A stretch of 64,000 nt of DNA from Massariosphaeria phaeospora (taxonomy: Eukaryota > Ascomycota > Dothideomycetes > Pleosporales). The DNA is taken from contig JAADJZ010000004.1 in assembly GCA_011032825.1 (NCBI GenBank), positions 496,001-560,000 on the forward strand, given 5' to 3'. Numbering within the stretch: the first letter of the stretch is position 1; each line of letters starts with the position of its first letter. Positions 11,534 to 24,014 of the stretch are shown here, piece by piece. Made by a program: the position numbers and the translations under genes. The notes under the pieces were generated by a model. It did no database searches and had not been told where the DNA came from. It saw nothing but the letters and a program-made list of their open reading frames with translations.

Positions 11534-14500
11534 ATGGCGGACAGCACGAGCCGAGGTTCTAATGCCTCCCCCGTGCGGCCGATAACTTCGCAGACAACTA
11601 CTGCTACGGCCCCAACTACCCCTGGACCTTCCTTGCCACCCACCTCTCGCGGAGCAGGTCGCCAAACTGAGATACACAAGACACAGTCTGACACCACTTC
11701 GGATAGGGCAACGACCGCTTTCATCCGACGGACTCTTTGTTCCCAAAATGTGCTCCTGGGTAATGGCGAGAAGGGAGGAAACACTCCACGTCCAATCGGA
11801 GAGGACCTGCCGCCGCTGACAAGCTCTAACGAGGTTGACCTTCAGTTGTACGCCATCATCTCCATAATCATCAAGGAATTCGTACAGACGTGGTACTCGA
11901 AGATCACCCCCGACCACGTGTTTGTAAACGAGGTGATTCAGATCATTGCACACTGTACAAGGGCACTAGAACAGCGAATCCGCAAGGTCGATCTGGAATC
12001 GCTGTTGCTCGACGAGATCCCAGAACTCATTGAAGCTCACCTGAGCGGTGGGTGATTTTGCTCCTTGGGCGTCAGCGTGAAGAGGGGCTAATAACTTCCT
12101 CACAGCATTTCGTCTCGCCAAACAGCAGGCTACCCATCACCAATCATTAGTTTCGGACCCCCGCAATGTTTATCATATGCTCTATCCACACCCGGCGCTG
12201 TCTCCAGTTCCGTGCGACTCGGTGCCGTCTACCATAGTCGAGCAACGGGAAAACGAGTCTGCGTGGCGCCAATTGCTGGTCCAAGGAGTATTAGTCATGT
12301 TGCTACCCACCGAAGATCTGGAAAATGCATGCCTGCGAGCCCTAGTGGCAGAGATATTCGCCGAGATGATACTTGGCAATGGCATTAGCGGCAAAGCGTG
12401 TGAGGGGTGGTTGTTGTGGGAAGGTATCACAAGAGTCGCCGAGGTCTTACAGACCGATAGTATTAAAGAGAAGGGATTACAATCGGGCGACACGAGTCCA
12501 GATCAGTCGTTGACCCGTCTGGAGCGGTTTGGACTGCTTGGGCCGCCAATGGATGCGTACAGTGAGCCGATGGAGTCATCTTTGGCCAGCAGACCAGGGC
12601 TGAGGAGTGTGCCCATGACCCTCTCCGGCGTGTTTTGGGCTCTGGTCCAGTACGCATTTTTGGCGTGTACAGCGATGCGCGCGGCGATCGTAGCGGTTGC
12701 GACATCGTCGTCTCTGCCCCCGAGATGCGTCCCAGCAGCTAACGGGCAGTCACCCGTTGAGCCTAGCGACCAATTGCATTTGTCGGCAACGGCTCCTTCG
12801 GCATCCAGGCGCCCGCCGGCGTCAAAACGGCCCATCGTGAGCATGAAGCTCTGGAGCTGTGCGTCGAACCTTGTTGAGCTAGACCGACGCATGCCGTGGC
12901 TTTCAGGCGCCATGTCAATGCTGCAATGGGGGGCGCTCCGCGGTCCAGGCAGGGTGGGTTACACTGACGGGGCATTGGACAGGTGAGTTGCGATAAACAT
13001 CTTCTTCTTTCTTGTGGTTGGTCGGAGCGCTCAGACCCTCCATCTGGCGCAACACCCGGCCGTCACCCCATCCTTCGCCTGCAGGAAGCCCGCATGAAGA
13101 TTCAGTCACTTGACTTCGCCGCCAGCGAATGCGGCGGCCCGCAGGCTCTCACACGCAGTCACCCCGTGCCGGCATGCATCTCGAATCCTGCAGGCCCCGG
13201 CACCCGCTCCCGGGCGGCAAGTCGAGGCGTTTCGCGCCCAGCTTCTTGGCCCCAGTATTTCCGCCCATCAACACCACCGCGCGACACCATTGCCGTACTG
13301 CACGTCTAGACGGGGTTGGCCGATGTTGCAACATGTTTGGTTGCTGCTGAAGCCAGGGTTGTTCGCTGTGTGGCAGCCCTGCGACGCGCGAGTAACGCCC
13401 TGACCCGTCTTATCGCGGCCCCAGCCTCTGCAGATTTTCCGCTTACGCGCCCGGTTGATCTGCCCATAATGGTCATCCAGCTCGGGACTGGCCGTGCTCC
13501 CTCTGGCGCAAGCTGATGGTGGCCGCGAACCCTGTCCATGCATGCTAGACCGCCAAATAAGAACGCCTCATTTTTCGACTCCTCGTCTGGGTTGGCACGG
13601 ATGCGATATCGCCGCCGTCGCGTTGTGGCTGATCTGGAAGGACACTGTTTCACCGCTTTGCAAAACCCTTTCCATATTGCATGCATTCACCTAAACTGTT
13701 GCATCCAAGCAGTACTTACCATTCCCACGGATCGCTCAGAGGAATCGGACTATCGGGAACCCAGTAAACACCATGGTCAACCCCAGCAAGTCATATATCT
13801 TTCATCTACAATCTGGACCGCTATACTGTAACGCTCCACGCACCACGTTCACATGCCTGGGGCGTAGCCGTCGTTCTCGATCGCTCAACGGACCGCAGCA
13901 TGACGCCTCACGCTCTGCGGTGGTGACCGGCACTGGCGGGTAGCTCAGCTTCTATTTCTCTCGCACCCCGGATTGGCACCTCAATCGACCTCTCGTGTCT
14001 GATCCCGTTCCTGAAGGAATTGGGCTCTGTGTAAAAAACTCCATTGGTCGTCTGACTGCGTCCCGCGGGCCAGCCTTCGGGATACACTGCATATCTTTCG
14101 CATCAATTTACGCCAATCATACCTCTTCATTGCGCTGAATTTTCAAACACTAACCGAGCTGCCTCTCTTAGGTTTCTATCTCACACCATGCGAATGCGTG
14201 TTCTCGACCCCGCCTTCATACCCATTCTACTCCGCACCGTCCGGACCGGTCTATTCCCAAATAATAATTTAGTTCCGCCACGCCAATCACCTTCTGACGA
14301 AGAAGTGCGAAAGATCAAGCGCCGCTGCGCCACTGCGTTGCTGGACTTGTTACCTGCGAGTATGGCGGCTGCCTTTTTCGCTACCGAGAACCCGTTAGAA
14401 AAGCTGCGGCGAGTAGAACAACTACTCGATTGCCTCGACGACGCTTATCTCAACAAACATCTTGTCTTCCAGATTGTGGAGTTGATTGTGCTAAGACTAG

Positions 14501-14556
14501 TTCCGGAGTTAGGGGAAAGAGGGGTACAGGAGCTCATGGACGAAAGACTAGGTTAA
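11534..14556 (+). CDS. PXA-domain protein (sorting-nexin-associated type)
   Basis: PXA domains occur in endosomal and ER-contact proteins of the Snx13/Mdm1 group; a membrane-trafficking role is inferred from that family. Exons 11534-12047, 12106-12982 and 14172-14556 give 1776 nt, 591 aa. The first ~75 residues are Ser/Thr/Pro-rich. The PXA region follows, with LQLYAIISIIIKEFVQTWYS, FVNEVIQIIAHCTRALEQRI, then MLLPTEDLENACLRALVAEI and CEGWLLWEGITRV. The short intron (58 bp) is normal. The second intron is 1189 bp, far beyond the others here, yet its donor (GTGAGT), acceptor (CTCTTAG) and phase restore a continuous protein at LDR/FLSHTMRMRVLDPAF. The last exon (PILLRTVRTGLFP, KIKRRCATALLDLLP) is typical of the C-terminal part. 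No PX domain is seen. Confidence 0.85.
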
Positions 14557-17500
14557 CACCCTGTCAATACGTATTGCTTCCATGACGGTGGTTCAATGCG
14601 GATCTAGGCTGAGTACAATTGAACCTCCCTGTAGCTGTCCTCATCTTTCGTTAGGGATCAAGTGGTACCCTTTGTACAGGCCTTCACGTATGGTACTTTT
14701 GAGTATGATTTTCAGCGGAGCGAGGTCAGAGCTCCACGCATTCAGGTCCAAGCTCCTCACCGCCGAAGGTATTTACGGAGCCGATCCTCGGACCGCCAAT
14801 GCGCTACTCTTAGAAGCCATCATCACGACGCAATACGAACAGCGTCCAGCTCTTCGCTCTCAGACTTGACGCCCCCTTCCCCTATTGTTCGCAGATCTGG
14901 GAGGGGTAATCGTTTGAGCGCCTGCACTCGCAATTGGATGCGCGACCCTGTTCGGTCGACATATACATTATGTAGGATTATTACAGCGCATACTGCGTCT
15001 GTTTTCCAGGCAGGTACACTGTGTGCCCGATGGGACATGGTTCGCCAATGAGAGGCGGACGGTGCATGTACGGCGTCCATCCCAACTGCAGCTCGTGTTA
15101 AGCACCTGACGAGTTGAGCAGCACTGAGGCTCGCCCGAGACGAGGAGGAGAAGAGCGCACTCCGTAGAGGAATGTGTACACCGCAAGTCATCGCGGCCTC
15201 CGCCTGACGCACCGCCGGACGAAGCTGGAGCTGCGCAGTCCGGTACGTAACTGTTCCCATGCGAGTTAGAGGCTAAGAAGCTTTGACGCGATGCATGTCA
15301 AGATGTTGGACCTGAGGAGCTTTGGGAACGTTGTGGTCTGGGGTGAAGCCTCTCATGTTAGCAATCTTGAACCAGGCTGGGGATCCGAATAGCCGATTCG
15401 CGGCCACCGGCGCCATGTCTAAGATCAGAGAAGGTTTCTGGAAGGTCGTCTTCGATGTGTCTGACTGCTCGGTGCTGAGTCGTACGCAGGATGGTTCCGC
15501 ATTGAATCGCTATGCCTACTTTCAGAGACGCCAATGCTGACGACCAAGGTGGCTGTCTCCGCGCGGCGAAGCAAGCACGATATAGATTCCAAAAACACTA
15601 TGGCAGTCATTCACTCATGCGCCTGCGGCCCGGCGCAGCAATTGGAAGGTGGAATTAAATTATCCACGGCAATTAGCGTACCGAAGTTCGACACTGCAGT
15701 TAACCGTCGTGCTGGCCACGCAAGGTCCCACTCGACTCCACTTTACGTTGCACGACAACTTCTATGCAATTACTCCGCTGCCTATCTCACCTTTCGAGTG
15801 ATGTCTGAGGAAAAGTTCTTCCTTGCTCAACACTCACAGATAAGCATCAACCCCTTGCTTCACAGCAAGTGTTTCAGTTCCAATAATAGCGCTCTCGGTA
15901 GAGTATACGAACTCGCTCACCCTGCAGAAATCCAGGACCAAGGTTGAATTTAATAGTGACGCGAAACGAGTCGAGGTGGCTGGTCGAGAGCCAGGGCGAG
16001 CGTCGATACCCCGCTTTTCAGGCACCCATACATACAGACAAAAAGACACATCATATGCAGTATATGTACTCCGTACTATCGTCTTCTTTCAGCAGTGGAC
16101 GCAAAAGGCAGTTCCATCCTCTACGCCAAACCGGTTCAATCGTTCGCATTGGAAGCGATGCGTTTGGTTTGCTGTGGCGTTTAAGGCGGACGGGTGTGCT
16201 CGAGCCTCGCTAGAACGGAAGTCAGAGGAACACCATGAGCTTCTACTCCGTAGTACGCTACGGCAGAGCGATCCTTTCAGCCGTCTGCTCCCCAGTGTCC
16301 AGCCTAGCAAGAAGAGTTTCCAATGTCAGATTCCTTTCATTCGAAACCTGGCGTTGACTATTGATGACGCTGGCTGACGTCCTTTCCGCATGGTGCGTTG
16401 CTTGAACAGCAACCATGTTATGCAGGTCAGCAAGCATCCTTAGTAGCAGCCACTAGAAACAAACCGCGCCCCAAGCCGCGCAGATCTCCCTCTCCACGTT
16501 TCGCTCGTTTTGTTTGGCGCTCACTCACAATCAGGGGTCGGGGCATCAAAATGCGGGTGTGCGTCCCTCAAAATCGCAACAACGCCGGCCACGGCGCTGC
16601 AAAACGGGTATCGACGCAGAGGTAAAAGCAGCAACAATGCTGCACGACCGGCCCGCGAGTCGTGCGTGGCCGCTCGCTCCACATCCTTGCGGATTCCAGG
16701 GTTCGCCAGTGGAGCAAGTGTTTCACACGCTGCGTTGTCGCATGAATCTGATATTACGCCACTTCCGACTAGGAGATGGTAGGGCGAGGATCAATGGCCT
16801 GAGCCCGATGGATGGCGGGGGAGTTGACGATGAGAGGCGCGTTAACAAGTGCATGATTGTTGGTATCTGGCATGAAACGAAGTTACCAACGTGGTGTTGC
16901 ACATGAACAGGAGGATTAGGACTGTACGAGGTTTGCCTGAAAGCATGCGCGAATGGAGCTGATTCCCCGCAAGCCAGCTCGTCGTTCGTTTCAACGGAAG
17001 CCGTGCAAAGCGAGACTGCATTCCACCGCATCTCCGCTCACGCTCCCGAGATATCGATTACGGCCCTTGTGCTCACTACATGACGAGCGACGGGACCCGA
17101 AAACCCCAGTCTCCTTCACCGTTGATCAAAAGCTGACTGCGTTGCCGTACGGCCCGTTGTTCCTGTGCCTCGATGCAAGGAACCGCGCACAGCAAGAATG
17201 GGCAATGGGAATCAACGGGCAACAGCAATGAGGATACCTAAGTGAGCGGCCGTACGTCGACCGTCAGATAAGCTGACTGTGGCCTTTCGGTGGCACGGTA
17301 CTCCGTCGAACGGCGCAATCCCGCGATGGTACTGCATAATCGCAGATTTTGACAGCGCGGTTGCATAGGAAGAGGCGTACAGGAACCACAGCTTGCAACG
17401 GGTGAGACCAGTGAGCATTGGTGGTCGAGGGCACTTGGGTGAGGAGGAGTAACAACTCACAAGTATCACGACGATCAACCAAACAGACTAACTTGAGCAG

Positions 17501-20349
17501 CCATATACATAGTTGGTTGGTGGAATTTGCTCCTTTAACGCACGAAAAGGTTGCACGATGCAAGTATGGGTACGCAATGAGGTCTAGCGACGTATACCGC
17601 ACAGAGTCTGACGAAGCCCCATCGGCCCCAATATTACCCGCGAAACACGAGATTCCGATTCGGGCTGCGTCATAGGACTGGTTGCACAGCATCCAAAGTC
17701 AGTCACGTGTTGAGACTCAACCTCCACGCAATCCGTCTCGGCACCAAACAGCTTCTACCTGTGGGCCAAGTCCAGGTTCGTACAACGTCAAACTCCCGAG
17801 GTCAACTTAGCCTCCGGTGCTTGAGCCACACAACAGAACCGGCGTTCGTGCGACTGGCAACCAAGCACCCGTGTAAACAAACCCGCTACATTGTTTTGAC
17901 ATGTCGGTATCACAGAACCAAGCTCCTCCGCACCACTCGGACACGAAACAGCTCTTTGTGTCCAGTAACTAACTAACAGCTGGCGACCTACTCCGTATAG
18001 AGTATCCAGCAAGTTCAATATCTAGTGGTGCCGTCAGCTACACTAGTCAGGGCTGCTATCAAAGAGTCACTTGAGCATTTTTTGTATACTCACTCTTTTC
18101 CGGCCGTTGATCCAACTACGTACTCACACGAACCTGTCATCCCACTAAACTTCCCTTTCTACGGAACACAATGCGGAATCTATCCGCCCCTCGGCCCGTA
18201 CCGACTCTCTACCAACAAAACGTACGTGAATCCAGGCAAACTCCGCCTTCGCACAGCCAGCCCAGTCTAGCCGCGCAAATCCAAAACCGCAAAAGGCCGC
18301 AGTAGCCTTTTTGCCTGGCGAACACCGAACGCGAGTCCCCATCTTTCGCCACCGTTCGAGATGTGGCACGAACTTCTCGCAAGAATGGCGGTGACGTTCC
18401 TTCCAAGCCGCGCCGCTTCGAAGTCCGGTCTGCGGCACGGCTCGACTTCCCTTCGCTAGGCCCCCGCCTGAGCTTGAGCTTCTAGCCAGCATCAGCCTAT
18501 GCTCGGATCTTCGCCGCCGCCAGCCAGCGCCAAACCTCGCAAAAGCAGCGCCACGAAAGCACCCCCCCCCAAGCAAAACCCACAGGTTGATCGAAGAGCC
18601 TACGCAGCCCTAAAAGATGCGATCATCGCGATTCACAGACCTCTCAATCTCTTACGCTTCACTATTTCCTCCCCCTACTCCGTACTTAGTTCTAGATTCT
18701 AGAAACACACAGATCACATCCCCCCCCGCTCTCTCTCCCCACCCCCCAAAATCCCCGCCACCAGCCCCAATGCAGCAAAAAGGCCCCAGCGCACCCGAGC
18801 GCGGCCACAGCCCCAACGCGGTAATCCGTAGCCCGCCCGCCCTACTTATTGGCCCCACGCCAGCAGGAAAGCGCGCAAAACACGGAAAAGCCCCGCCCGC
18901 TGATTCGCTGCCGCGCGACGCCGATGCGCACCCACACTGGTGATTCGCTCGATGGGCAGTCAGTCGCAGGAGTCGGGGAGTCGGGACACCGCGCTTGAGC
19001 ATTTGCATTTTGTGAAATGTACCGTAAGCAAAAAAGGGCTGGCGGTGCCGTATTGTGGCCTGTTCGCTGCTTGCTACTGTTCGCGGTTTTCGCCCAGCCC
19101 CGCCTCATCCCCCATCCTCCGCTCCATCGTGCAAGGTTTTCTCTCCGAAATTAGCCTGGGGGGGATTACGGAGTACATACGCTGTGGCTTGTAGCGAGCG
19201 CAAAGATCCGTGTAGCAAAGTATGGAGTACGCGGGGAGCGCCTATGACTTGATACTGTCTGTGCAGCCCCATCTTGATGTTGAATTTGGCTTTTGGGGCG
19301 ACCGAGCGATGGTCCTACGCCTCCCTCCCTTGTGCAGCAAGCAGTATGCATTATGCCTTAGAGGCAAGTGATGCTGCGCCTGCATTAGGCTTCCAGGTCG
19401 CTCTGTGCAAGAGCGAGCGGGCGCAAGGCGGTGTGTGAATGGGCAGTTGTCCTTTATTGAACGAGGCGATCTCCCTTTTAGCCACCACAGCGCACCCCTG
19501 CGCTCTAGTGCCATGCCATGCTGCCTCAGCGACACTGATGCACAGCAGCTGTCCCCATATACTAGTGTCTGTGCGTCGCATGCAGTTTCGGAGCACACAC
19601 ACAAGCACCATCATGGCGAGTGAGTGAGTGCACAACCAGAGACGTTCAGGAACACAAGCAAGAATTGGGTAAAGGGAAGTTATGGCAGGGCCAAAAAGTA
19701 ATATTGTGCTCATCAAACATGCCTCCCAGCTATTCCTAGCGAGGCGGGGGGGGTGCTATATCAGAATGAAGTAAGCCGAGGGAACGTAGCAACACAATGT
19801 GCCTCGGGTGTTGTCAAAGAGACTCAACGTATTGGAGCAGCCAAAAGGGAATCACGCGCGGGCAGGAAGAAGTGGAAAAGGAAAGAGTACAAAATAGTTG
19901 CCCGCGTGAGCGGTTACAGTCTTTTTGGGGGGATGTGTGTCGAGAACCGGAGATATTCACATGCTCGGAGGGTATAGTCAGGCCGTCGCAAAAGGAAGGG
20001 AGTACTAAGACAAGAAGATGGAAAAGAAAAGAAATAAGAATCCCGCGCCAGAGATACGAGGTACGGGATGTTGATCATGCTGATGGATGCTGATGCTGAA
20101 GTGCTCGCCAATTCAATGCGATGAAAGTCCAAGTCCCGGCTCCAAACTCGCTTGTGTCCTGCGATGCTCCATGTGCCCAAAGCCTTCTTCCTCCATATCT
20201 TCGTGAACCAATCCTGCAATTTCCGTCATACTCCTGTGCCACATATCGAAGTTGTGTTGGGAAGTGATGGTCGTAGTCGTGAGCATCCTGATGCAGCGTG
20301 TCATAGCAAATACCCCGACAGACGCCGCCGTATCCTGAAAACAGGGCTG
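14557..20349. other. 5.8 kb interval without a recognised gene
   Basis: Frames are short (up to 145 codons), overlap on both strands, and lack domains or coherent splice joins. The interval contains five exact TACTCCGTA/TACGGAGTA motifs (listed separately) and C-rich or G-rich patches near 18.5-18.9 kb. I see no terminal repeats or transposase remnants. Confidence 0.5.
16067..19175. repeat. Cluster of five TACTCCGTA motifs
   Basis: Exact copies at 16067-16075, 16244-16252, 17989-17997, 18676-18684 and, as the reverse complement TACGGAGTA, at 19167-19175. I found no other exact copy in the window. Confidence 0.85.
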
Positions 20350-22114
20350 CTAGTGCAAAGTGTCCAGGGCCTCGATCTTGGTCACGCTGAAAGTGGGTTC
20401 GGAATCCCGACGCATGCCGGAGAGACTCTCCGAGCTGCGCTTAATCCTGAGCTTCTCCATCAGCTTGCCAATCATGACATACTCCTGAGGATCCAGAAAA
20501 CCATGCGGCTGTTGTGAGAAGAAGTTCATAGCGAGTTCTAGCGCCCGGGCAGCGTCCTCTTGGGAAGGCGTGACAGCTCCGAGCTGGTCGAGACTCGTAG
20601 CCTGTTGCGACAGATCCGAGTGGTCCATTGACATGCTGACGGAGGAAGCGGAAGGAACGGGAGGTGGCTGCATAGAGCTAGGCACTTCTGTAGGCGACGA
20701 GTGCATCGCATCGTCCATGCTGGGCAAAGTGGGATGCACCTCGGTCATCGGGGAGTCGAGCGCTGTGCTATTGATGTACTTGGGAGTTTGAGCTTCGGAT
20801 GACGCCGGCGGTGACATGTACTGCTCCACTCCAACAAGCAAAGGAAAAGTCTGACTTCGCGGTCTCTGAAAGTTGCCGCTCCCTGGCTGTCCTCTGGCAC
20901 CTTGGCCACCCATGAATGGACTCGGTCCACATGCGGAATCAGGCGTGAAGAAGGGCGAGGAAAGCGAAGTCGGACTGGTAGGTCCCGCAGAAAAAGACGA
21001 GTGCGCCGTATCTGTGAAAACACTCGACAGCGAAGTGTGGCTCTGCGAGTGGAAAGGTCGACGATGATTTGTAAAGTCGAAACAGTCCGGGCTTTCGGTC
21101 TTCAAATTCAGGTTTTCCTCACTCTTAATCTTGACGGGCGAGGGGGATACCCCGCTTGGAGAGGTGGGCGAGATGCCTCCTGGTGTATGCACGTTCGACG
21201 CCGGATTCGAAGCGCACTCGGATTCTTCTGCTATCGAGCTCTTCCTAGACTTTGCTCCCATCAAGTTATTCTTCTGCTTAAATTTCTCGAGCCAGCTGGT
21301 GCTGTTCGTTTTCATCGTGTCAGAAGGGCCAACGGTTGTCGCGAAGAATCGTGCCTTATCTCGGATGATGGCGTCCGACAATGGTAGGCCGTGTCGCTGT
21401 TGATTTCTCGCCCAGTTTGACAGTGCTCGTTCGATGTCGGGAAACTTGCCTTTCGTCCTTTTTATGGGTGATCGGCTGCCGTCGTCCATGTAGAGGTACT
21501 TTTCCTTCTGGCGCAGCACTTTCGAGACGGTACTATACAGCAATCAATAAACATACAGTTGAACTCCTGGTTTGTGACAGTACCTTCTCTCTACACCGAA
21601 CATGGCTGCAACAGTGTTAGCCCTTGGGTCGCACGCGGCCAGTGATGGATTCAGGCTCACCTCCAATTTCCGTTTGCTTGACAGTGGGATGCTCTTCATG
21701 ATAGAGACACATCCTGCGCCGGTCGGCATCTGTCAGAGTCTTCCGTGGGGTAGACTGTGAGCGGGTCGAAGATGCTGATACTGGGGTAGCTGAAGCGGGC
21801 GTTATCGGAACCGGCGCTGAAGGGAAGATGGGAGCTACGTAGGTCGACTGGCTCGTCAACATGCTCGGCCACTGGGGCATAATCAAGGGCTGGAGCTGCG
21901 GATGTTGGGTCCTTGGTGGGGGGTGTGGTGGATGCATCTGTGTGCTGTAGAGCGGTTCCATGGGGAGTGGAGCATAGCTGTTGAAGCCGCTGTAGTCTTG
22001 CACGGGCGACTGGTGTTGGGGATGATGGTATGCGCCAGTATCGTGCCAGCCGGGGTTGTGGTCGTCAAAGGCATCGGGGTGGTGCTGCTCGTGGTCCATT
22101 TGCAGCTGGCTCAT
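20350..22114 (-). CDS. CENP-B-type helix-turn-helix DNA-binding protein
   Basis: Probable nuclear DNA-binding regulator. Three exons: 22114-21661, 21605-21584 (22 nt) and 21532-20350 (1659 nt, 552 aa). Introns of 55 and 51 bp join in phase. Residues 1-120 are His/Pro/Gln-rich. The first helix-turn-helix is assembled across all three exons: TLTDADRRRMCLYHEEHPTV, then IGAMFGVERSTVSKVLRQKE. A Tc5/CENP-B-type second domain follows (FPDIERALSNWARNQQRHGL, LSDAIIRDKARFFA, STSWLEKFKQKNNL). The rest is Ser/Pro-rich and disordered, with a short helical end (ARALELAMNFFSQQP, YVMIGKLMEKLRIKR). No DDE transposase domain follows, so it is a host protein of the CENP-B/Abp1-like group and not a transposon. 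The target sites are unknown. Confidence 0.87.
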
Positions 22115-24014
22115 GTCTCGCGACGGTGGAACGGGTTGATGCAGTGGATCCGTGCAATTGTAGGAGCGTCCGTGTTAGATCTTCAGCAGAACAGGCGGCA
22201 AGGCGGGCATTTGCGTCTACGGCGTGGAGCTCCTGTTCCTGGGGGGCGTGAGGGACCTCGCAGTCGGCGGCGCGCATGCATGCATGAGAGGGCTCTGTTC
22301 CTGAAGCGAAACGACCACGACGAGGATGCACGGCAGCCGACGGGGATGGGGCTGACAAAAAGGAACGGTGGTGGGACACAGCGCGTCTTGTCCGGAAGCG
22401 TGAAGGCAGCACTGCGGCGCGGCAACGAGCAGAATTGGGATCGGGGACTGGGCCTTCAACCTGGGGGCAGCAGCTGCAGCGGGCCTGCAGCGCGTACTTG
22501 AGAGTCTGGCAGACCGGTACGACCCTTGGAGCGTGCGATGCGGGCGGCGGTCGGTTGCAGACGCGGGAGCTTCGCGGGAGGAGGGGCTTGTTTGTTTCGA
22601 CGCCGCGCCCAAGCCCTCATCCATGCCAGCCACCGCTGAGGGCGGGCAGCGGGCAGTGAGCCTGGAGGCACTTGCACAGGCTTGGACGCGGGTCTGTGGT
22701 GTCTGTCAGGCCGGGCGGCGTCGTCGTGCGCGCCACCCCTGGCCACTCGCGCCCGGGCCTCTCAGCAGACGTTGGGCCTAGCGTGCGCCGGGATGCAGAC
22801 GTAGAGCGGCGACAGCAGCGCCAGGATGCGGGTCAGAAAGACGGCCCTCGTCGTCGTCGTCCGCCAGCCCACACGCCGTCCCACCCCCAGCGCCAGCCCT
22901 CCACCGCGCCAGGCCACGCGCGGCGGCAAATGGGAGCGCTGCCCGGCTTCGCAGGCGTCGCAGCAGGATCATCCATGGCCTCCCTCCACGGCCATCGCAC
23001 GGCTCCGGCGCCCGCTCCAGCACCCACGCCCGGCTAAATCTGGCGCTGCCCAAAGCGGAATGCCTCCAGAGTGGCGGTCCATATTGGCTCGCCATCGGCC
23101 TCGTGCGCCTGGTGCCATGGTGATGGCCGCAACCGTTGCCGTGCCCTGGTGGCGTGCGACCAATTCACCACGCTCTCGCAGGGCTCAGGTACGCGAGCAG
23201 CGAGCCGGCGACTCCCATGGCCCGATCGAGCGTCCCTCATCGCCGCTGCATAAAGGAGACCCCTCCGCGCTGCCAGATTGTGTCGGAGGGCTGAAACGCT
23301 CTGGGAAAGCTGTTCTGCTGCCCATGTGCATCGAGCCACCAGCGACACTTTAGGTTTTGGTCCGCGAGCCACTCACGCCCGCGAGCACCGCCAGTTAGCG
23401 CCCAGCTGCCAGCCAGTGCTCTGAGTCGCCAGGGCCAGCCGCACCCCTGCTGCTTTTCTCCGACTCGATGACTGTGGCCATCAGTAGAACCAATGAGACA
23501 AGCCAATATCTGCCCAAGAGCTAGAAAACGATCGTCGTATTTGTTGAATTTCCGAGATGACAATATGGGAAAAACAATGCTGAGACCGTTCCAATAACCT
23601 CCTCGGCGCCGCTCAACCACGAGGCTCTCCAAGATATGTCCGCCTCCTCGGCATTGAACTCCACGGCCTGGTGCCGACTAGCTTCGGGCAGCCTTGGGTC
23701 GCCGTATCGTACAGAGGGCCTGGCGAATGATTGATCCGATCCGACCTGTAAGCCGCTGCGACCGAAATAAGCGTGCTGATGCCGTTGCAATGCCATTGGT
23801 ACTGCGCCGCGGCCAGTCCAACATGTCTAGTCGGCCGTCAGGCTCCGCCTTGCTCGTCATGACCATTAATACCCTATAAGGAGCGTACACCGTTGATGCG
23901 GGAATTAGACATCCTAATAAGCCATCCTCCAAAGCCATCAACCCTGCACCACTCGGATCCTGTTGCAGAGTAGCCGTACTGCGTGCCATGATGATTCAGA
24001 CGCGCGGACGATAT
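22115..24014. other. Intergenic, no supported gene
   Basis: The left part is the promoter and leader side of the CENP-B-type gene and is GC-rich. Many overlapping frames on both strands (up to 175 codons) show Arg/Pro/Ala-rich shadow composition. Minus-strand frames at 23989-23678 and 23796-23521 look somewhat protein-like but do not join convincingly. Confidence 0.45.

Noticed and set aside
20350..22114. CENP-B-type gene as a Tc5/pogo transposase
   Set aside because: No DDE domain or terminal repeats; the rest of the protein is Ser/Pro-rich like a regulator, and introns are intact.
23521..23989. Minus-strand frames starting MARSTATLQQ and MALQRHQHAY
   Set aside because: They lie just past the DRG1 stop, are in different frames, and no splice join gives a longer coherent protein.
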